In this document: positions 1 through 7,558 of the stretch, piece by piece
Layout of the letters: every line of letters starts with the position of its first letter
Numbering within the stretch: the stretch's first letter is position 1
Assembly (NCBI RefSeq): GCF_017311165.1
Contig: NZ_CP062973.1
Coordinates: forward strand, 372,001-436,000
Reading direction: 5' to 3'
Length of the DNA stretch: 64,000 bases
Source: Psychroflexus sp. ALD_RP9
GTDB lineage: Bacteria > Bacteroidota > Bacteroidia > Flavobacteriales > Flavobacteriaceae
Made by a program: the position numbers and the translations under genes
Notes under the pieces: model-generated
Told to the model about the DNA's origin: nothing
What the model saw: the letters and a program-made list of their open reading frames with translations, nothing else
Databases searched by the model: none

Positions 1-131
1 CTTAAATCATTTTCAGAAAAAATCTCATAAACCGTTTTACATCCATTACAGCAAAAATGCTTCTCATCATAAGCAATATCGGTCGGTTTACAGTCATCTC
101 CACAATGATAACAGGAATTAATTTTTGACAT
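1..131 (-). CDS. ccoI: Copper-transporting P-type ATPase, CcoI/FixI type (N-terminus only)
   Basis: Reading leftwards from an ATG at 131 gives 43 codons before the window edge. The peptide carries four cysteines in a CYHCGDDC cluster (residues 7-14) and a CCNGC cluster (residues 27-31) followed by KTVYEIF. This is the cysteine-rich metal-binding domain that opens the heavy-metal P-type ATPases which supply copper to cbb3-type cytochrome oxidase in Bacteroidetes. Known members are inner-membrane pumps of about 790 residues, usually followed by ccoS and ccoNOP; that part lies outside the window. The family call rests on the N-terminal motif alone, so the catalytic domain is inferred. Any heavy-metal ATPase with the same leader domain is the alternative. 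Confidence 0.8.
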   Translation of the reverse strand, partial: MSKINSCYHCGDDCKPTDIAYDEKHFCCNGCKTVYEIFSENDL

Positions 132-234
132 TTAAGAAGTTTTGCCCAAAATTGATTTAAATGAGTGATATTAAAAATGATAAGCATCAGCTTTTATAAA
201 AATATCTGTAACTTTATACACAAAATCCAACTAT

Positions 235-792
235 ATGAGAATTATATTATTCATCGCATTTATACTCACATCTAGCTTAGGTTTTGCTCAAGAATGGTTT
301 GATGGAAAATGCCAATTAAACGCTGCAATTTCTGAAGAGCAATATAAGAGTGAAAAAATTAGAAATTTACTTACAATTATTATTACCCAAGACAACACCT
401 TAATTATCAACGACGAACCATACAAACAGCTTTCAGAAATTAAGTTTAAAGAGCTCATACTTGATTTCATAGACAATCCTAAGCAAAATAATCAATTAGC
501 AGAATCTCCAAAAAAAGCAATAATTGCAATGCGAGCTTTTGGTAATCAAGACCGATACAAATTACTTGAAAATTATATACGCGAGGTCTACCTATATGTT
601 TGGAATGTTACCGCAAAAAAAGAATTTAATAAAGCTTTTGCTGAATTAAATTGTAATAAGCGAGAACGCATTTTTTCTAAGTTTTATCCTTATAATTTTT
701 ACAAAATGGCTGAAGCGAAACAAAACAAAAATCGTTTTCCTTCAAATACACCTGGACCACCACCATTCCCAAGCGATGTAAAGGATAACTAG
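235..792 (+). CDS. Exported protein with ExbD-like periplasmic domain
   Basis: A 185-residue protein with a clear signal peptide (residues 1-18, hydrophobic core, cleavage likely after GFA). Residues about 45-130 follow the pattern of the ExbD/TolR periplasmic domain: a TIIITQDNTLIIND strand pair, a helix with FKELILDF, an AIIAMRAFG strand and a YKLLENYIREVYLYVW helix. ExbD itself has an uncleaved N-terminal membrane anchor and works with ExbB to energise TonB; here the anchor is replaced by a cleavable signal and no exbB is nearby. The tail (about 168-185) is proline-rich. Similar stand-alone proteins occur in flavobacteria. The ExbD resemblance is seen by eye and its role is unknown. The gene converges on its right-hand neighbour with only 3 bases between the two stops. 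Confidence 0.6.
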   Translation: MRIILFIAFILTSSLGFAQEWFDGKCQLNAAISEEQYKSEKIRNLLTIIITQDNTLIINDEPYKQLSEIKFKELILDFIDNPKQNNQLAESPKKAIIAMRAFGNQDRYKLLENYIREVYLYVWNVTAKKEFNKAFAELNCNKRERIFSKFYPYNFYKMAEAKQNKNRFPSNTPGPPPFPSDVKDN

Positions 793-795
793 TGA

Positions 796-1260
796 TTATA
801 GCTTTAGGAGTAATGACTCTTCAAATAAATCTAAATCATCACCAAATATATGAAGATAAGGATGTTTTTGGTTGTAAGTAATTTTAGCTTTAATATTTCT
901 TAACTCAACCAAGCCCGCATTAGGACATCTGCAACTAGTCTTTCTATAGGCTTTTAAACTTTTAACAGCTGTCTTAATAGTCTTTTCATAATTAAAATAA
1001 TACGTAATGCTAAGCATATCTTCTGCTTTGATGGTTTTTTTTGAAGCTTGAACTTTTACGGAAACCAACTTACAAGTTGAGTTTTTTTTGTGACTTAAGT
1101 ACAATTGATTTAACTCATCATTCTTTTCAATTAACTCTGTATCATCATAATAATTAACCTCGCAATTGTAATCGGACTTACAAGTAATTTTAGGCTTCAA
1201 GACACTCAAAGATTTGCATGAAAAAAGAATCAATAGAAATAATGCCGCTTGAAGTCTCAT
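796..1260 (-). CDS. Hypothetical lipoprotein
   Basis: A 154-residue product. The N-terminus MRLQAALFLLILFSC is a short signal ending in a lipobox with Cys15 as the probable lipidation site. The mature part is lysine-rich and holds several more cysteines (the CKSDYNCEV region, STCKL and TSCRCPN), which suggests a small disulfide-bonded domain outside the inner membrane. I do not recognise a family. The ATG at 1260 is preceded by a good TAnnTTTG element on the minus strand (1276-1283), which supports a real, separately transcribed gene. Confidence 0.6.
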   Translation of the reverse strand: MRLQAALFLLILFSCKSLSVLKPKITCKSDYNCEVNYYDDTELIEKNDELNQLYLSHKKNSTCKLVSVKVQASKKTIKAEDMLSITYYFNYEKTIKTAVKSLKAYRKTSCRCPNAGLVELRNIKAKITYNQKHPYLHIFGDDLDLFEESLLLKL

Positions 1261-1275
1261 CTAGATATTTTTAAT

Positions 1276-1283
1276 CAAATATA
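1276..1283 (-). promoter_or_regulatory. -7 element for lipoprotein gene
   Basis: CAAATATA on the plus strand reads TATATTTG on the minus strand, matching the Bacteroidetes -7 consensus TAnnTTTG. It lies 15 bases upstream of the start at 1260. No clear -33 element was found. Confidence 0.45.
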
Positions 1284-1303
1284 AGCTATTCAAACTATAA
1301 CTT

Positions 1304-1335
1304 TTGTTTAACTTATATATTTTTATATTAAACAA
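1304..1335. promoter_or_regulatory. Long inverted repeat, candidate operator of the light-associated operon
   Basis: Perfect 8-base arms TTGTTTAA (1304-1311) and TTAAACAA (1328-1335) are separated by 16 A/T-rich bases. The dyad ends 9 bases before the -7 element (1345-1352) of the operon starting at 1357. It also lies upstream of the divergent lipoprotein gene. The position suits a regulator binding site. Regulator identity is inference: in other bacteria similar photolyase gene sets are controlled by B12-dependent MerR proteins of the LitR/CarH type, but no such gene lies in this window. Confidence 0.45.
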
Positions 1336-1344
1336 TATAACTCA

Positions 1345-1352
1345 TACTTTTG
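1345..1352 (+). promoter_or_regulatory. -7 element for SRPBCC-SDR-photolyase operon
   Basis: TACTTTTG matches TAnnTTTG exactly and ends only 4 bases before the ATG at 1357. If used, transcription would begin at or within a few bases of the start codon, so the message would be nearly leaderless. No TTG at the usual -33 spacing is visible, which fits an activator- or repressor-controlled promoter. Confidence 0.45.
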
Positions 1353-1356
1353 AAAT

Positions 1357-1824
1357 ATGAGTTTACATGAAATAAAACAAAGTATAAAATTACCCATCTC
1401 AAAAAAAGAAGCTTGGGCATTTTTATCAAATCCTAAAAATCTTCAAAAAATAATGCCAGACGATATGGGATTTCAAATTATTTCTGGCCTAAATAAACAA
1501 ACATATCCAGGACAAATAATTCAATATAAAGTAACGCCGTTCAAAGGTTATACTACAAAATGGGTCACAGAAATTACACAGGTTCAAGAACCAGATTATT
1601 TTGTTGACATACAGCTTTTAGGACCTTACAAACTATGGCATCACAAACACTTCATTAAAGAGATTAAAAACGGTGTTGAGATTACAGATGTTGTGCATTA
1701 TCAGGTTCCTTTTGGTTTTATTGGCGAATTATTACGTCCTATTTTAATAAAACCTAAACTCAAACAAATTTTTAACCAACGAACTTCGAAAATGCATGCC
1801 ATTTTTGGAGCGTATAAAAATTAA
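1357..1824 (+). CDS. SRPBCC-family protein (START-like ligand-binding fold)
   Basis: A 155-residue protein with no signal peptide. The opening (IKLPISKKEAWAFLSNPKNLQKIMP), the central strands with GYTTKWVTEI and the closing helix are typical of the SRPBCC group related to polyketide cyclases and Bet v1. Family members bind hydrophobic ligands; no enzymatic activity can be assigned. It is the first gene of a tight trio with a short-chain dehydrogenase (5-base gap) and a cryptochrome/photolyase, a set that recurs in Bacteroidetes and is commonly linked to light response and carotenoid genes. A role in handling a light-related lipid or pigment is inference from context. Confidence 0.75.
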   Translation: MSLHEIKQSIKLPISKKEAWAFLSNPKNLQKIMPDDMGFQIISGLNKQTYPGQIIQYKVTPFKGYTTKWVTEITQVQEPDYFVDIQLLGPYKLWHHKHFIKEIKNGVEITDVVHYQVPFGFIGELLRPILIKPKLKQIFNQRTSKMHAIFGAYKN

Positions 1825-1829
1825 ATGCT

Positions 1830-2528
1830 ATGAAAAAGAATATATTGTTTATTGGCGGAAGCCAAGGAATTGGATTTGAAACTGCAAAATTACTTCACGA
1901 TCAACATAATGTCATTGTTGCTTCTAGAAGTAAAGGAAAACTAGATGAATTAAATGTAACACATCTAGAATTTGATGTAACTAAAGATAATATTTCAGAA
2001 TTAGATTTACCAGACACTTTAGATGGCTTGGTTTATTTTCCAGGTACCATTAATTTGAAACCTTTTAAAATGATGAAGCCTTCAGTTTTTGAAGAAGATT
2101 TTCAGCTAAATTTTATGGGACTGGTTAAAAGTACGCATGGCGTTTTAAAAAAATTAAAAAACTCAGAACAAGCTAGTATTATTTACTACAGTACAGTTGC
2201 TGTACAAACCGGAATGCCATTCCATACTAGTGTTGCTGCTGCAAAAGGTGCAATTGAAGGATTTGCAAGATCTCTAGCTGCAGAATATGCGCCAAGTTTT
2301 AGAGTAAATGTAATTGCGCCTTCTTTAACCAATACTCCATTAGCAGATAAATTGTTAGGAAACGAGAAAAAGAAAGAAAAAATGGATGAGCGTCATCCGT
2401 TAAAACGTGTTGGTGAAGCTAAAGATATCGCCAATATTAGTGCATTTTTATTAAGTGAAGAAAGTTCATGGATTACAGGACAGGTACTTGGAGTAGATGG
2501 CGGAATGTCTTCTTTAAATGTATCTTAA
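1830..2528 (+). CDS. Short-chain dehydrogenase/reductase with altered active site
   Basis: A 232-residue Rossmann protein. GGSQGIG (residues 9-15) is the dinucleotide-binding motif, and the C-terminal part has LAAEYAPSFRVNVIAPS, the AKDIANISAFLLSEESSWITGQ stretch and a VDGG ending, all usual for classical SDRs. The YxxxK catalytic motif is not intact: in the region HTSVAAAKGAIEG the lysine is present, but the position four before it is Val rather than Tyr. The preceding STVAV segment supplies the usual serine. From memory, homologues in other light-linked clusters also lack this Tyr, so this looks like a subfamily trait rather than damage. The substrate is unknown. It is translated between the SRPBCC and photolyase genes. 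Confidence 0.85.
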   Translation: MKKNILFIGGSQGIGFETAKLLHDQHNVIVASRSKGKLDELNVTHLEFDVTKDNISELDLPDTLDGLVYFPGTINLKPFKMMKPSVFEEDFQLNFMGLVKSTHGVLKKLKNSEQASIIYYSTVAVQTGMPFHTSVAAAKGAIEGFARSLAAEYAPSFRVNVIAPSLTNTPLADKLLGNEKKKEKMDERHPLKRVGEAKDIANISAFLLSEESSWITGQVLGVDGGMSSLNVS

Positions 2529-2537
2529 TTGAGTACA

Positions 2538-3845
2538 ATGAGTGAACAAGTAAATATTTTTTGGTTTAGAAGAGACCTACGTTTAAATGATAACGTAGGT
2601 CTTTTCAATGCTTTAAAACAAGAAGAAAAAACATTGCCAGTATTTATCTTCGATAAGCATATTTTAGATGAGTTGCCAAAAAACGATGCTCGTGTAAATT
2701 TCATTTACGATGAAATTCAAAAAATGAGAGTTGAGCTTCAAGAAAAGTATGGTAGTTCAATAGCAACTTATTACGGTTATCCTGAAGAAATATTTATTGA
2801 AATTATTAAAAATTATAATATTAAAGCCGTTTTTACCAATAGAGATTATGAACCTTATACCTACAAGCGTGATGCAAAAATCAAAGCTCTATTGGCTGAA
2901 AATGCAATCGAATTTCATGATTTTAAAGATCAAGTAATTTTTGAAAAAAATGAAGTTGAAAAAAATGGCGGTGGAATGTATTTGGTTTTCACGCCATATA
3001 TGAAGCAATGGAAAAAAGAATTTGAAAATATTAAGCTAGATGAATACAATTCTGAAGCTTACTTAGATAACACTTATAAAAATTCTCGCTTACCCAATTT
3101 GAATTTAAGTGACATGGGTTTTGAAGCATCTTCTATTAAAGTACCAGAATATCATTTAGAAGAAGAATTTTTAGAAAGTTATGAAGAAACTAGAAACATT
3201 CCTTCTATAAATGGAACATCTAGATTAAGTCCACATTTACGTTTTGGAACTGTAGGTTATCGAAATATTATAAAAAAGGCTTTATCTGTAAAAAATGAAA
3301 CTTTTCTAAATGAACTAATTTGGAGAGAATTCTACAAAGCAATTTTGCATAATTATCCTGAAACACAAAGCAGATCTTTTAAGCCTATCTATGATGATAT
3401 TAAATGGCGAAATGATAAGGAAGAGTTTGAAAAGTGGAAATCGGGAACAACTGGATATCCTATTGTCGATGCAGGAATGCGTCAATTAAATGAAACAGGT
3501 TGGATGCATAACCGAATAAGAATGGTAGTTGGTAGTTTTTTATGCAAACATTTATTAATCGATTGGCGTTGGGGTGAAGCATATTTCGCCGAAAAACTTT
3601 TAGACTACGAAATGTCTTCTAACATTGGTGGTTGGCAATGGGTGGCAGGAACTGGCGTAGATGCTGCTCCCTATTTTAGGATTTTTAATCCGTATTCACA
3701 GACCGATAAGTTCGATAAAAATAAAAAATACATCAAAAAATGGGTTCCTGAGTTTGGAACAGAAAATTATCCAGAGCCTATGGTTGAGCATAAAATGGCT
3801 CGTGAACGTTGTTTAGAAACTTACAAAGCGGCTGTTAAGAAGTAA
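2538..3845 (+). CDS. phrB: Cryptochrome/deoxyribodipyrimidine photolyase
   Basis: A 435-residue flavoprotein that uses blue light to split pyrimidine dimers in DNA or to signal. The N-terminal photolyase domain begins VNIFWFRRDLRLNDN. The C-terminal FAD domain shows GYPIVDAGMRQL, GWMHNRIRMVVGSFL, then SSNIGGWQWVAGTG and DAAPYFRIFNP, the standard class I photolyase block. Start: a TTG at 2529 is possible, but the ATG at 2538 gives the usual N-terminus and is preferred; the gap to the dehydrogenase is 9 bases. The 3' end overlaps kdsB by 11 bases in convergent orientation. An inverted repeat with a T run lies inside codons 12-23 (2573-2605). Repair enzyme versus photoreceptor cannot be told from sequence alone. 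Confidence 0.92.
   Translation: MSEQVNIFWFRRDLRLNDNVGLFNALKQEEKTLPVFIFDKHILDELPKNDARVNFIYDEIQKMRVELQEKYGSSIATYYGYPEEIFIEIIKNYNIKAVFTNRDYEPYTYKRDAKIKALLAENAIEFHDFKDQVIFEKNEVEKNGGGMYLVFTPYMKQWKKEFENIKLDEYNSEAYLDNTYKNSRLPNLNLSDMGFEASSIKVPEYHLEEEFLESYEETRNIPSINGTSRLSPHLRFGTVGYRNIIKKALSVKNETFLNELIWREFYKAILHNYPETQSRSFKPIYDDIKWRNDKEEFEKWKSGTTGYPIVDAGMRQLNETGWMHNRIRMVVGSFLCKHLLIDWRWGEAYFAEKLLDYEMSSNIGGWQWVAGTGVDAAPYFRIFNPYSQTDKFDKNKKYIKKWVPEFGTENYPEPMVEHKMARERCLETYKAAVKK
2573..2605 (+). other. Terminator-like hairpin inside the photolyase coding region
   Basis: An 11-base arm (2573-2583, starting AGACCTACG) pairs perfectly with 2592-2602 across an 8-base loop, and TTTT follows (2602-2605). It sits about 35-65 bases after the photolyase start codon. 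The structure has the form of an intrinsic terminator or attenuator but is embedded in codons for the conserved RRDLRLND region. Function is unproven; codon choice makes it possible without changing the protein. Confidence 0.4.
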
Positions 3846-4566
3846 ATAGTTGCCTAGCTTTTTCTAAATCTTCAGGTGTATCTATTCCGATAGAAACCTC
3901 AGCAGTTTCTACCATTTTAATGGTTTTTCCATGTTCAAGATGTCTTATACATTCTATTTTTTCAGCAGTTTCAAGCGGTGTCATTTTAGAATGATAGAAG
4001 TCTAATAAAGCTTGTTTTCTAAAAGCATAAATACCAACATGTTTAAAGTACAAAGTATTTACGTCAGAATTTCGACGGAAAGGTATCGCCGACCGCGAAA
4101 AATATAAGGCCCGATTTTGGGCATCGGTCACTACTTTAACGTTATTTGGGTTTTCGATATCAGCTAAAGTTTTTAGTGGCGTTTTTAATGAAGCTAAATC
4201 AATACTTTGATTAATATCATCATCAAAAACCGCAAGCAACTTCGCTAAAGCGGCTTTATTAATAAATGGTTCATCGCCCTGAACATTAACAACAATATCG
4301 GCCTGTAAAAATTCAACAGCTTCTGCGATACGATCACTACCGCATTGATGAACTTTTTTAGACATAATGATATTATCTGTATATTTTTTAATCTCATCAT
4401 GAATTTCAACTGCATCGGTAACTACATAAACTTCATCAAATAAGCCAGTTGATTGTGCAGCTAAAAAAGTGCGAGCTATAACTGATTTACCTCCCAAATC
4501 TTTCAATAATTTTTTTGGAAATCGAGATGCTTCTAAGCGCGCAGGAATCATCGCTATAATTTTCAT
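3835..4566 (-). CDS. kdsB: 3-deoxy-manno-octulosonate cytidylyltransferase
   Basis: A 243-residue cytosolic enzyme that couples CTP to Kdo for lipopolysaccharide inner core synthesis. The N-terminus IPARLEASRFPKKLL is the nucleotide-binding signature, VNVQGDEPFI is the metal/CTP motif near residue 95, and FKHVGIYAFRKQALL and IDTPEDLEKA complete the family pattern. Length equals that of known KdsB proteins. It follows the helicase gene on the same strand with a 21-base gap and overlaps the photolyase 3' end. Confidence 0.95.
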   Translation of the reverse strand: MKIIAMIPARLEASRFPKKLLKDLGGKSVIARTFLAAQSTGLFDEVYVVTDAVEIHDEIKKYTDNIIMSKKVHQCGSDRIAEAVEFLQADIVVNVQGDEPFINKAALAKLLAVFDDDINQSIDLASLKTPLKTLADIENPNNVKVVTDAQNRALYFSRSAIPFRRNSDVNTLYFKHVGIYAFRKQALLDFYHSKMTPLETAEKIECIRHLEHGKTIKMVETAEVSIGIDTPEDLEKARQLFTS

Positions 4567-4587
4567 TTTGAATAGGTTTTTAGGGAC

Positions 4588-6009
4588 TTAGTTTTTAAAA
4601 AAATCATCTTTAAATCCAATTAAATAAAGTTTTTCTTTTGCTCTTGTGCAAGCTGTGTATAACCAACGCAAATAATCTTGATTAATACCATCTTTAAGGT
4701 AAGGTTGCTCCACGAAAACAGTATGCCATTGACCACCTTGAGACTTATGACAAGTAATGGCATAACTAAATTTTACTTGTAAGGCGTTGAAAAATTTATT
4801 TTTCTTAACTTTTAAAAACTGTTTATATTTAGATTTTTCTTCAGCATAATCTTCAAGAACAGCTTGATAAAGTTGGTTAGATTCTTCATAAGTTAAAGCT
4901 GGTCCGTTAGAAGCTAAAGTATCTAATATAATAACGGTTTCAAAAGGCTTCATATTTGGATAATCAACCATTTGTACTTTTACTTCAGCAAATCTAAAGC
5001 CATATATTTCTTTGATGTGAAAAATCTCTAATATTTCAACAATATCGCCATTAGCTATAAAACCGGCGTCTGACGATGGCTTTAACCAGTAATAATTGTT
5101 TTTGACCACCATTAAATAATCTCCAGCCGCAATTTCATCTTCACGAAATAAAATTTTAGAACGTATTTGTTGATTATAAATATTGGCACGTTTATTCGAA
5201 CGAACAATTATAGCTGTTTCTTCATGACCTAAATGATCAAAAGAATGATTGACAGCATCCATAATTTCATAGCCATCAACTAACCTAATAATGTCTGAAG
5301 TATTAGAAATTTCAAATTTAAACTCATCTAAGTCATTATTAATGGCATCCCGAATCTCGGTAGCATTTAGTAGTATTTCGCTTTCTTGTTGTTGACGTAA
5401 AACTTCATCTAATTCTATGGCTTGCACATCCATGCTAAAATGGCGCTCTAAAGTCTCTTTAGATAAAGCAGGACTTAATTCTGCTTTAACTGGTGGTAAC
5501 TGAGCTGTATCACCAATAAAAATGAGTTTACAATTTTCACCTGAGTAAACATACTCAATCAAATCATCTAAAACAGAGTTGCTATTAAGTAAATCGCTTC
5601 CTTTGGGAAAATCTGGAATCATCGAGGCTTCATCAACCACAAAAACAGTGTTTCGATGTTTGTTTTCTTGAGGTATAAATTCAACACCGCCATTGCTGGT
5701 TTTCTTGGGTTGATAAATTTTACGATGAATGGTATTTGCTGTTTTTTTACTATAATTTGAGATTACCTTCGCTGCTCGCCCAGTAGGCGCGCACAAGATA
5801 ATTTTTTGATGAACCTTATGAATATTTTTAACTAAAGTGCTTATAATGGTTGTTTTACCAGTACCAGCATAACCCTTTAATAAAAATAACTGATCTGCTA
5901 AGTCATTAAAAATAAATTTAGATAACATTTGTAGCGCAACATCTTGCTTTTGGGTTGGCTGATGCCCGAAGTCACGCTTAAGGTGTTTATAAAATTCGTT
6001 ATTTAGCAT
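4588..6009 (-). CDS. RecD-like/Dda-like DNA helicase (AAA and UvrD_C_2 domains)
   Basis: A 473-residue superfamily 1B helicase. Walker A is GYAGTGKTT (about residues 45-53), motif II is VDEASM, motif III is FIGDTAQLPP, and near the C-terminus AITCHKSQGGQW plus WLYTACTRAKEKL form the UvrD_C_2 motor half. It lacks the N-terminal extension of RecD2, so it resembles phage Dda and the compact helicases common in Bacteroidetes. It probably acts as a 5'-3' helicase in repair or replication restart, which is inferred from family. Upstream is the divergent promoter region at 6010-6120. Confidence 0.88.
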   Translation of the reverse strand: MLNNEFYKHLKRDFGHQPTQKQDVALQMLSKFIFNDLADQLFLLKGYAGTGKTTIISTLVKNIHKVHQKIILCAPTGRAAKVISNYSKKTANTIHRKIYQPKKTSNGGVEFIPQENKHRNTVFVVDEASMIPDFPKGSDLLNSNSVLDDLIEYVYSGENCKLIFIGDTAQLPPVKAELSPALSKETLERHFSMDVQAIELDEVLRQQQESEILLNATEIRDAINNDLDEFKFEISNTSDIIRLVDGYEIMDAVNHSFDHLGHEETAIIVRSNKRANIYNQQIRSKILFREDEIAAGDYLMVVKNNYYWLKPSSDAGFIANGDIVEILEIFHIKEIYGFRFAEVKVQMVDYPNMKPFETVIILDTLASNGPALTYEESNQLYQAVLEDYAEEKSKYKQFLKVKKNKFFNALQVKFSYAITCHKSQGGQWHTVFVEQPYLKDGINQDYLRWLYTACTRAKEKLYLIGFKDDFFKN

Positions 6010-6062
6010 TATAAAGAGTCGTTAAAACATCAAATATAACAAGCTTTTTTAGATGCCAGACT

Positions 6063-6091
6063 TTTGTGATTGAAAAAAAGTTGTAGATTTG
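6063..6091 (+). promoter_or_regulatory. Bacteroidetes-type promoter for 6121 operon
   Basis: TTTG (6063-6066), a 17-base spacer and TAGATTTG (6084-6091) match the -33 and -7 elements of Bacteroidetes housekeeping promoters. The -7 box ends 29 bases before the ATG at 6121. This is one of the few promoters in the window with both elements. Confidence 0.6.
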
Positions 6092-6120
6092 TGAACAGTA
6101 GAAAATTTAATTTTTAAGCT

Positions 6121-6768
6121 ATGAAAATTGTCTTGCAAATTGTACTAACGGTTCTAATTGTTGTACTTGGTTATTTTACTTATAAATCGGTTTACGGACC
6201 AGTTGAATTTAACAAAGCTAAACAAAAACGTTATGCTGAAGTTATAGAGAAACTTCAAGATATTAGAGATTCAGAAATTGCTCACCGAGAGGTAACTGGA
6301 AAGTTTGTAGGGTCTTTTGATAGTTTGGTTCGTTTTATCGACACTGCACAATTTGTTTTAACCCAAAGAAAAGATACAACTTATCTAGACTTAGATTATA
6401 AAAAACGCTATGGCGTTGACGAATATATAGAAGATGTTGTCATAGATACGCTTGGATACGTTAGTGTTAAAGATTCTTTATTTAAAGGTACAGACCGTTA
6501 TAAAACAATGATGAATATTCCTTACACCGATAATAAAAAGTTTGATCTTGAAGCAGGAATGTTAGATAAAGATGGAACAATGATTCCTGTCTTTGAAGCT
6601 AAAGTTAACAAATCAGACATTTTAAGCGATTTAGATCAGGATTTGGTAATCCAAGAGAAACAAACTGTTGCTGTTGATGGTGTTAATGGTGCCTTTATTA
6701 AAGTTGGTTCTATGACAGAAGTCAACACAAGTGGTAACTGGCCTAAAAATTATGGTGACAAAGACTAA
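6121..6768 (+). CDS. Conserved membrane-anchored hypothetical protein
   Basis: A 215-residue protein with one N-terminal membrane helix (residues about 3-23), then a charged helical stretch (KAKQKRYAEVIEKLQDIRDSE) and a soluble, strand-rich domain that would face the periplasm. I recognise no named domain. In flavobacteria it is regularly found directly before DUF3822 and rsmD, as here, where its end overlaps the DUF3822 start. A structural or assembly role at the membrane is possible but not supported by any motif. Confidence 0.75.
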   Translation: MKIVLQIVLTVLIVVLGYFTYKSVYGPVEFNKAKQKRYAEVIEKLQDIRDSEIAHREVTGKFVGSFDSLVRFIDTAQFVLTQRKDTTYLDLDYKKRYGVDEYIEDVVIDTLGYVSVKDSLFKGTDRYKTMMNIPYTDNKKFDLEAGMLDKDGTMIPVFEAKVNKSDILSDLDQDLVIQEKQTVAVDGVNGAFIKVGSMTEVNTSGNWPKNYGDKD

Positions 6769-7558
6769 CAAAAATACAGATAAATTTAATCAAAAGTTGT
6801 CCATTTTGTTAACACAAAGTGGACTTTCTTTTTTACATCTAAAAGACAGTGAAATTCATAATGAGAGTTTCATAAAATTGAGTGCTACTAATAAATTTTC
6901 TGAAGAAGCAGAATCAATTATTTTTGAAAAACTACATCAAATAAATTCTAACACATTTGATGAAGTGGTGCTTATTTATCAAAATACTGACTATAATTTA
7001 CTGCCCAATAAATTAAGCAAAGAAAAAATTAATAGTTTAGATGCTAACAAGTACAACTTAAGTCTACAAGCCGAAGACGATTTTAGTGAAGATTTTAGCT
7101 ATAACAACCAAATTACGGTATCATTTATACCGCTGATTAATATCAATAATTTAATTTTTGAGAAGTTTGGTGAATTTAATCATACACATCAAACCAGTTT
7201 ATATCTAAAAGCAGCTGAAACCTATACAGGTGAATCGGGTAATTGTATTTGTTTTATAAACAATTACCAAATTGATATCGTTATTATTGAAGCAAAGAAA
7301 CTACAACTTTACAACACTTTTGATATTTCATCTGAAGAAGATATTATCTACTACATACTTTATTGCCTAGAAATCAATGAAATAAATCGTAAGTTGATTG
7401 AAACCACAATTGTCAACTTTTCAGACCAGTTGAAGTTAGAAAACATAAACTCAATTTTAGAACTTTATATTAAACATATTAGTAGTAAAGATTTTTCAAA
7501 AGAGTCTTTAAACCCACATTTAACGAATCACAAATTTTTAAATGAATTATGCGCATAA
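6752..7558 (+). CDS. DUF3822 family protein
   Basis: A 268-residue protein of a family confined to Bacteroidetes. The pattern of short strands and helices (KLSILLTQSGLSFL, the LNEVYTLL-like central strands, the YNTFDISSEEDIIYYILYCLE segment) matches DUF3822 as I know it. An upstream ATG at 6731 exists, but the ATG at 6752 yields the usual MVTKTNKNT... start and still overlaps the previous gene by 17 bases. It overlaps rsmD by 10 bases, so the three genes form one translationally linked operon. Function is unknown; the fixed link with rsmD suggests a role near ribosomal RNA modification, but that is speculation. Confidence 0.8.
   Translation: MVTKTNKNTDKFNQKLSILLTQSGLSFLHLKDSEIHNESFIKLSATNKFSEEAESIIFEKLHQINSNTFDEVVLIYQNTDYNLLPNKLSKEKINSLDANKYNLSLQAEDDFSEDFSYNNQITVSFIPLININNLIFEKFGEFNHTHQTSLYLKAAETYTGESGNCICFINNYQIDIVIIEAKKLQLYNTFDISSEEDIIYYILYCLEINEINRKLIETTIVNFSDQLKLENINSILELYIKHISSKDFSKESLNPHLTNHKFLNELCA

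Noticed and set aside
2-187. 61-codon minus-strand frame at the left edge
   Set aside because: It is out of frame with the clear ccoI start at 131, which carries the diagnostic cysteine motifs.
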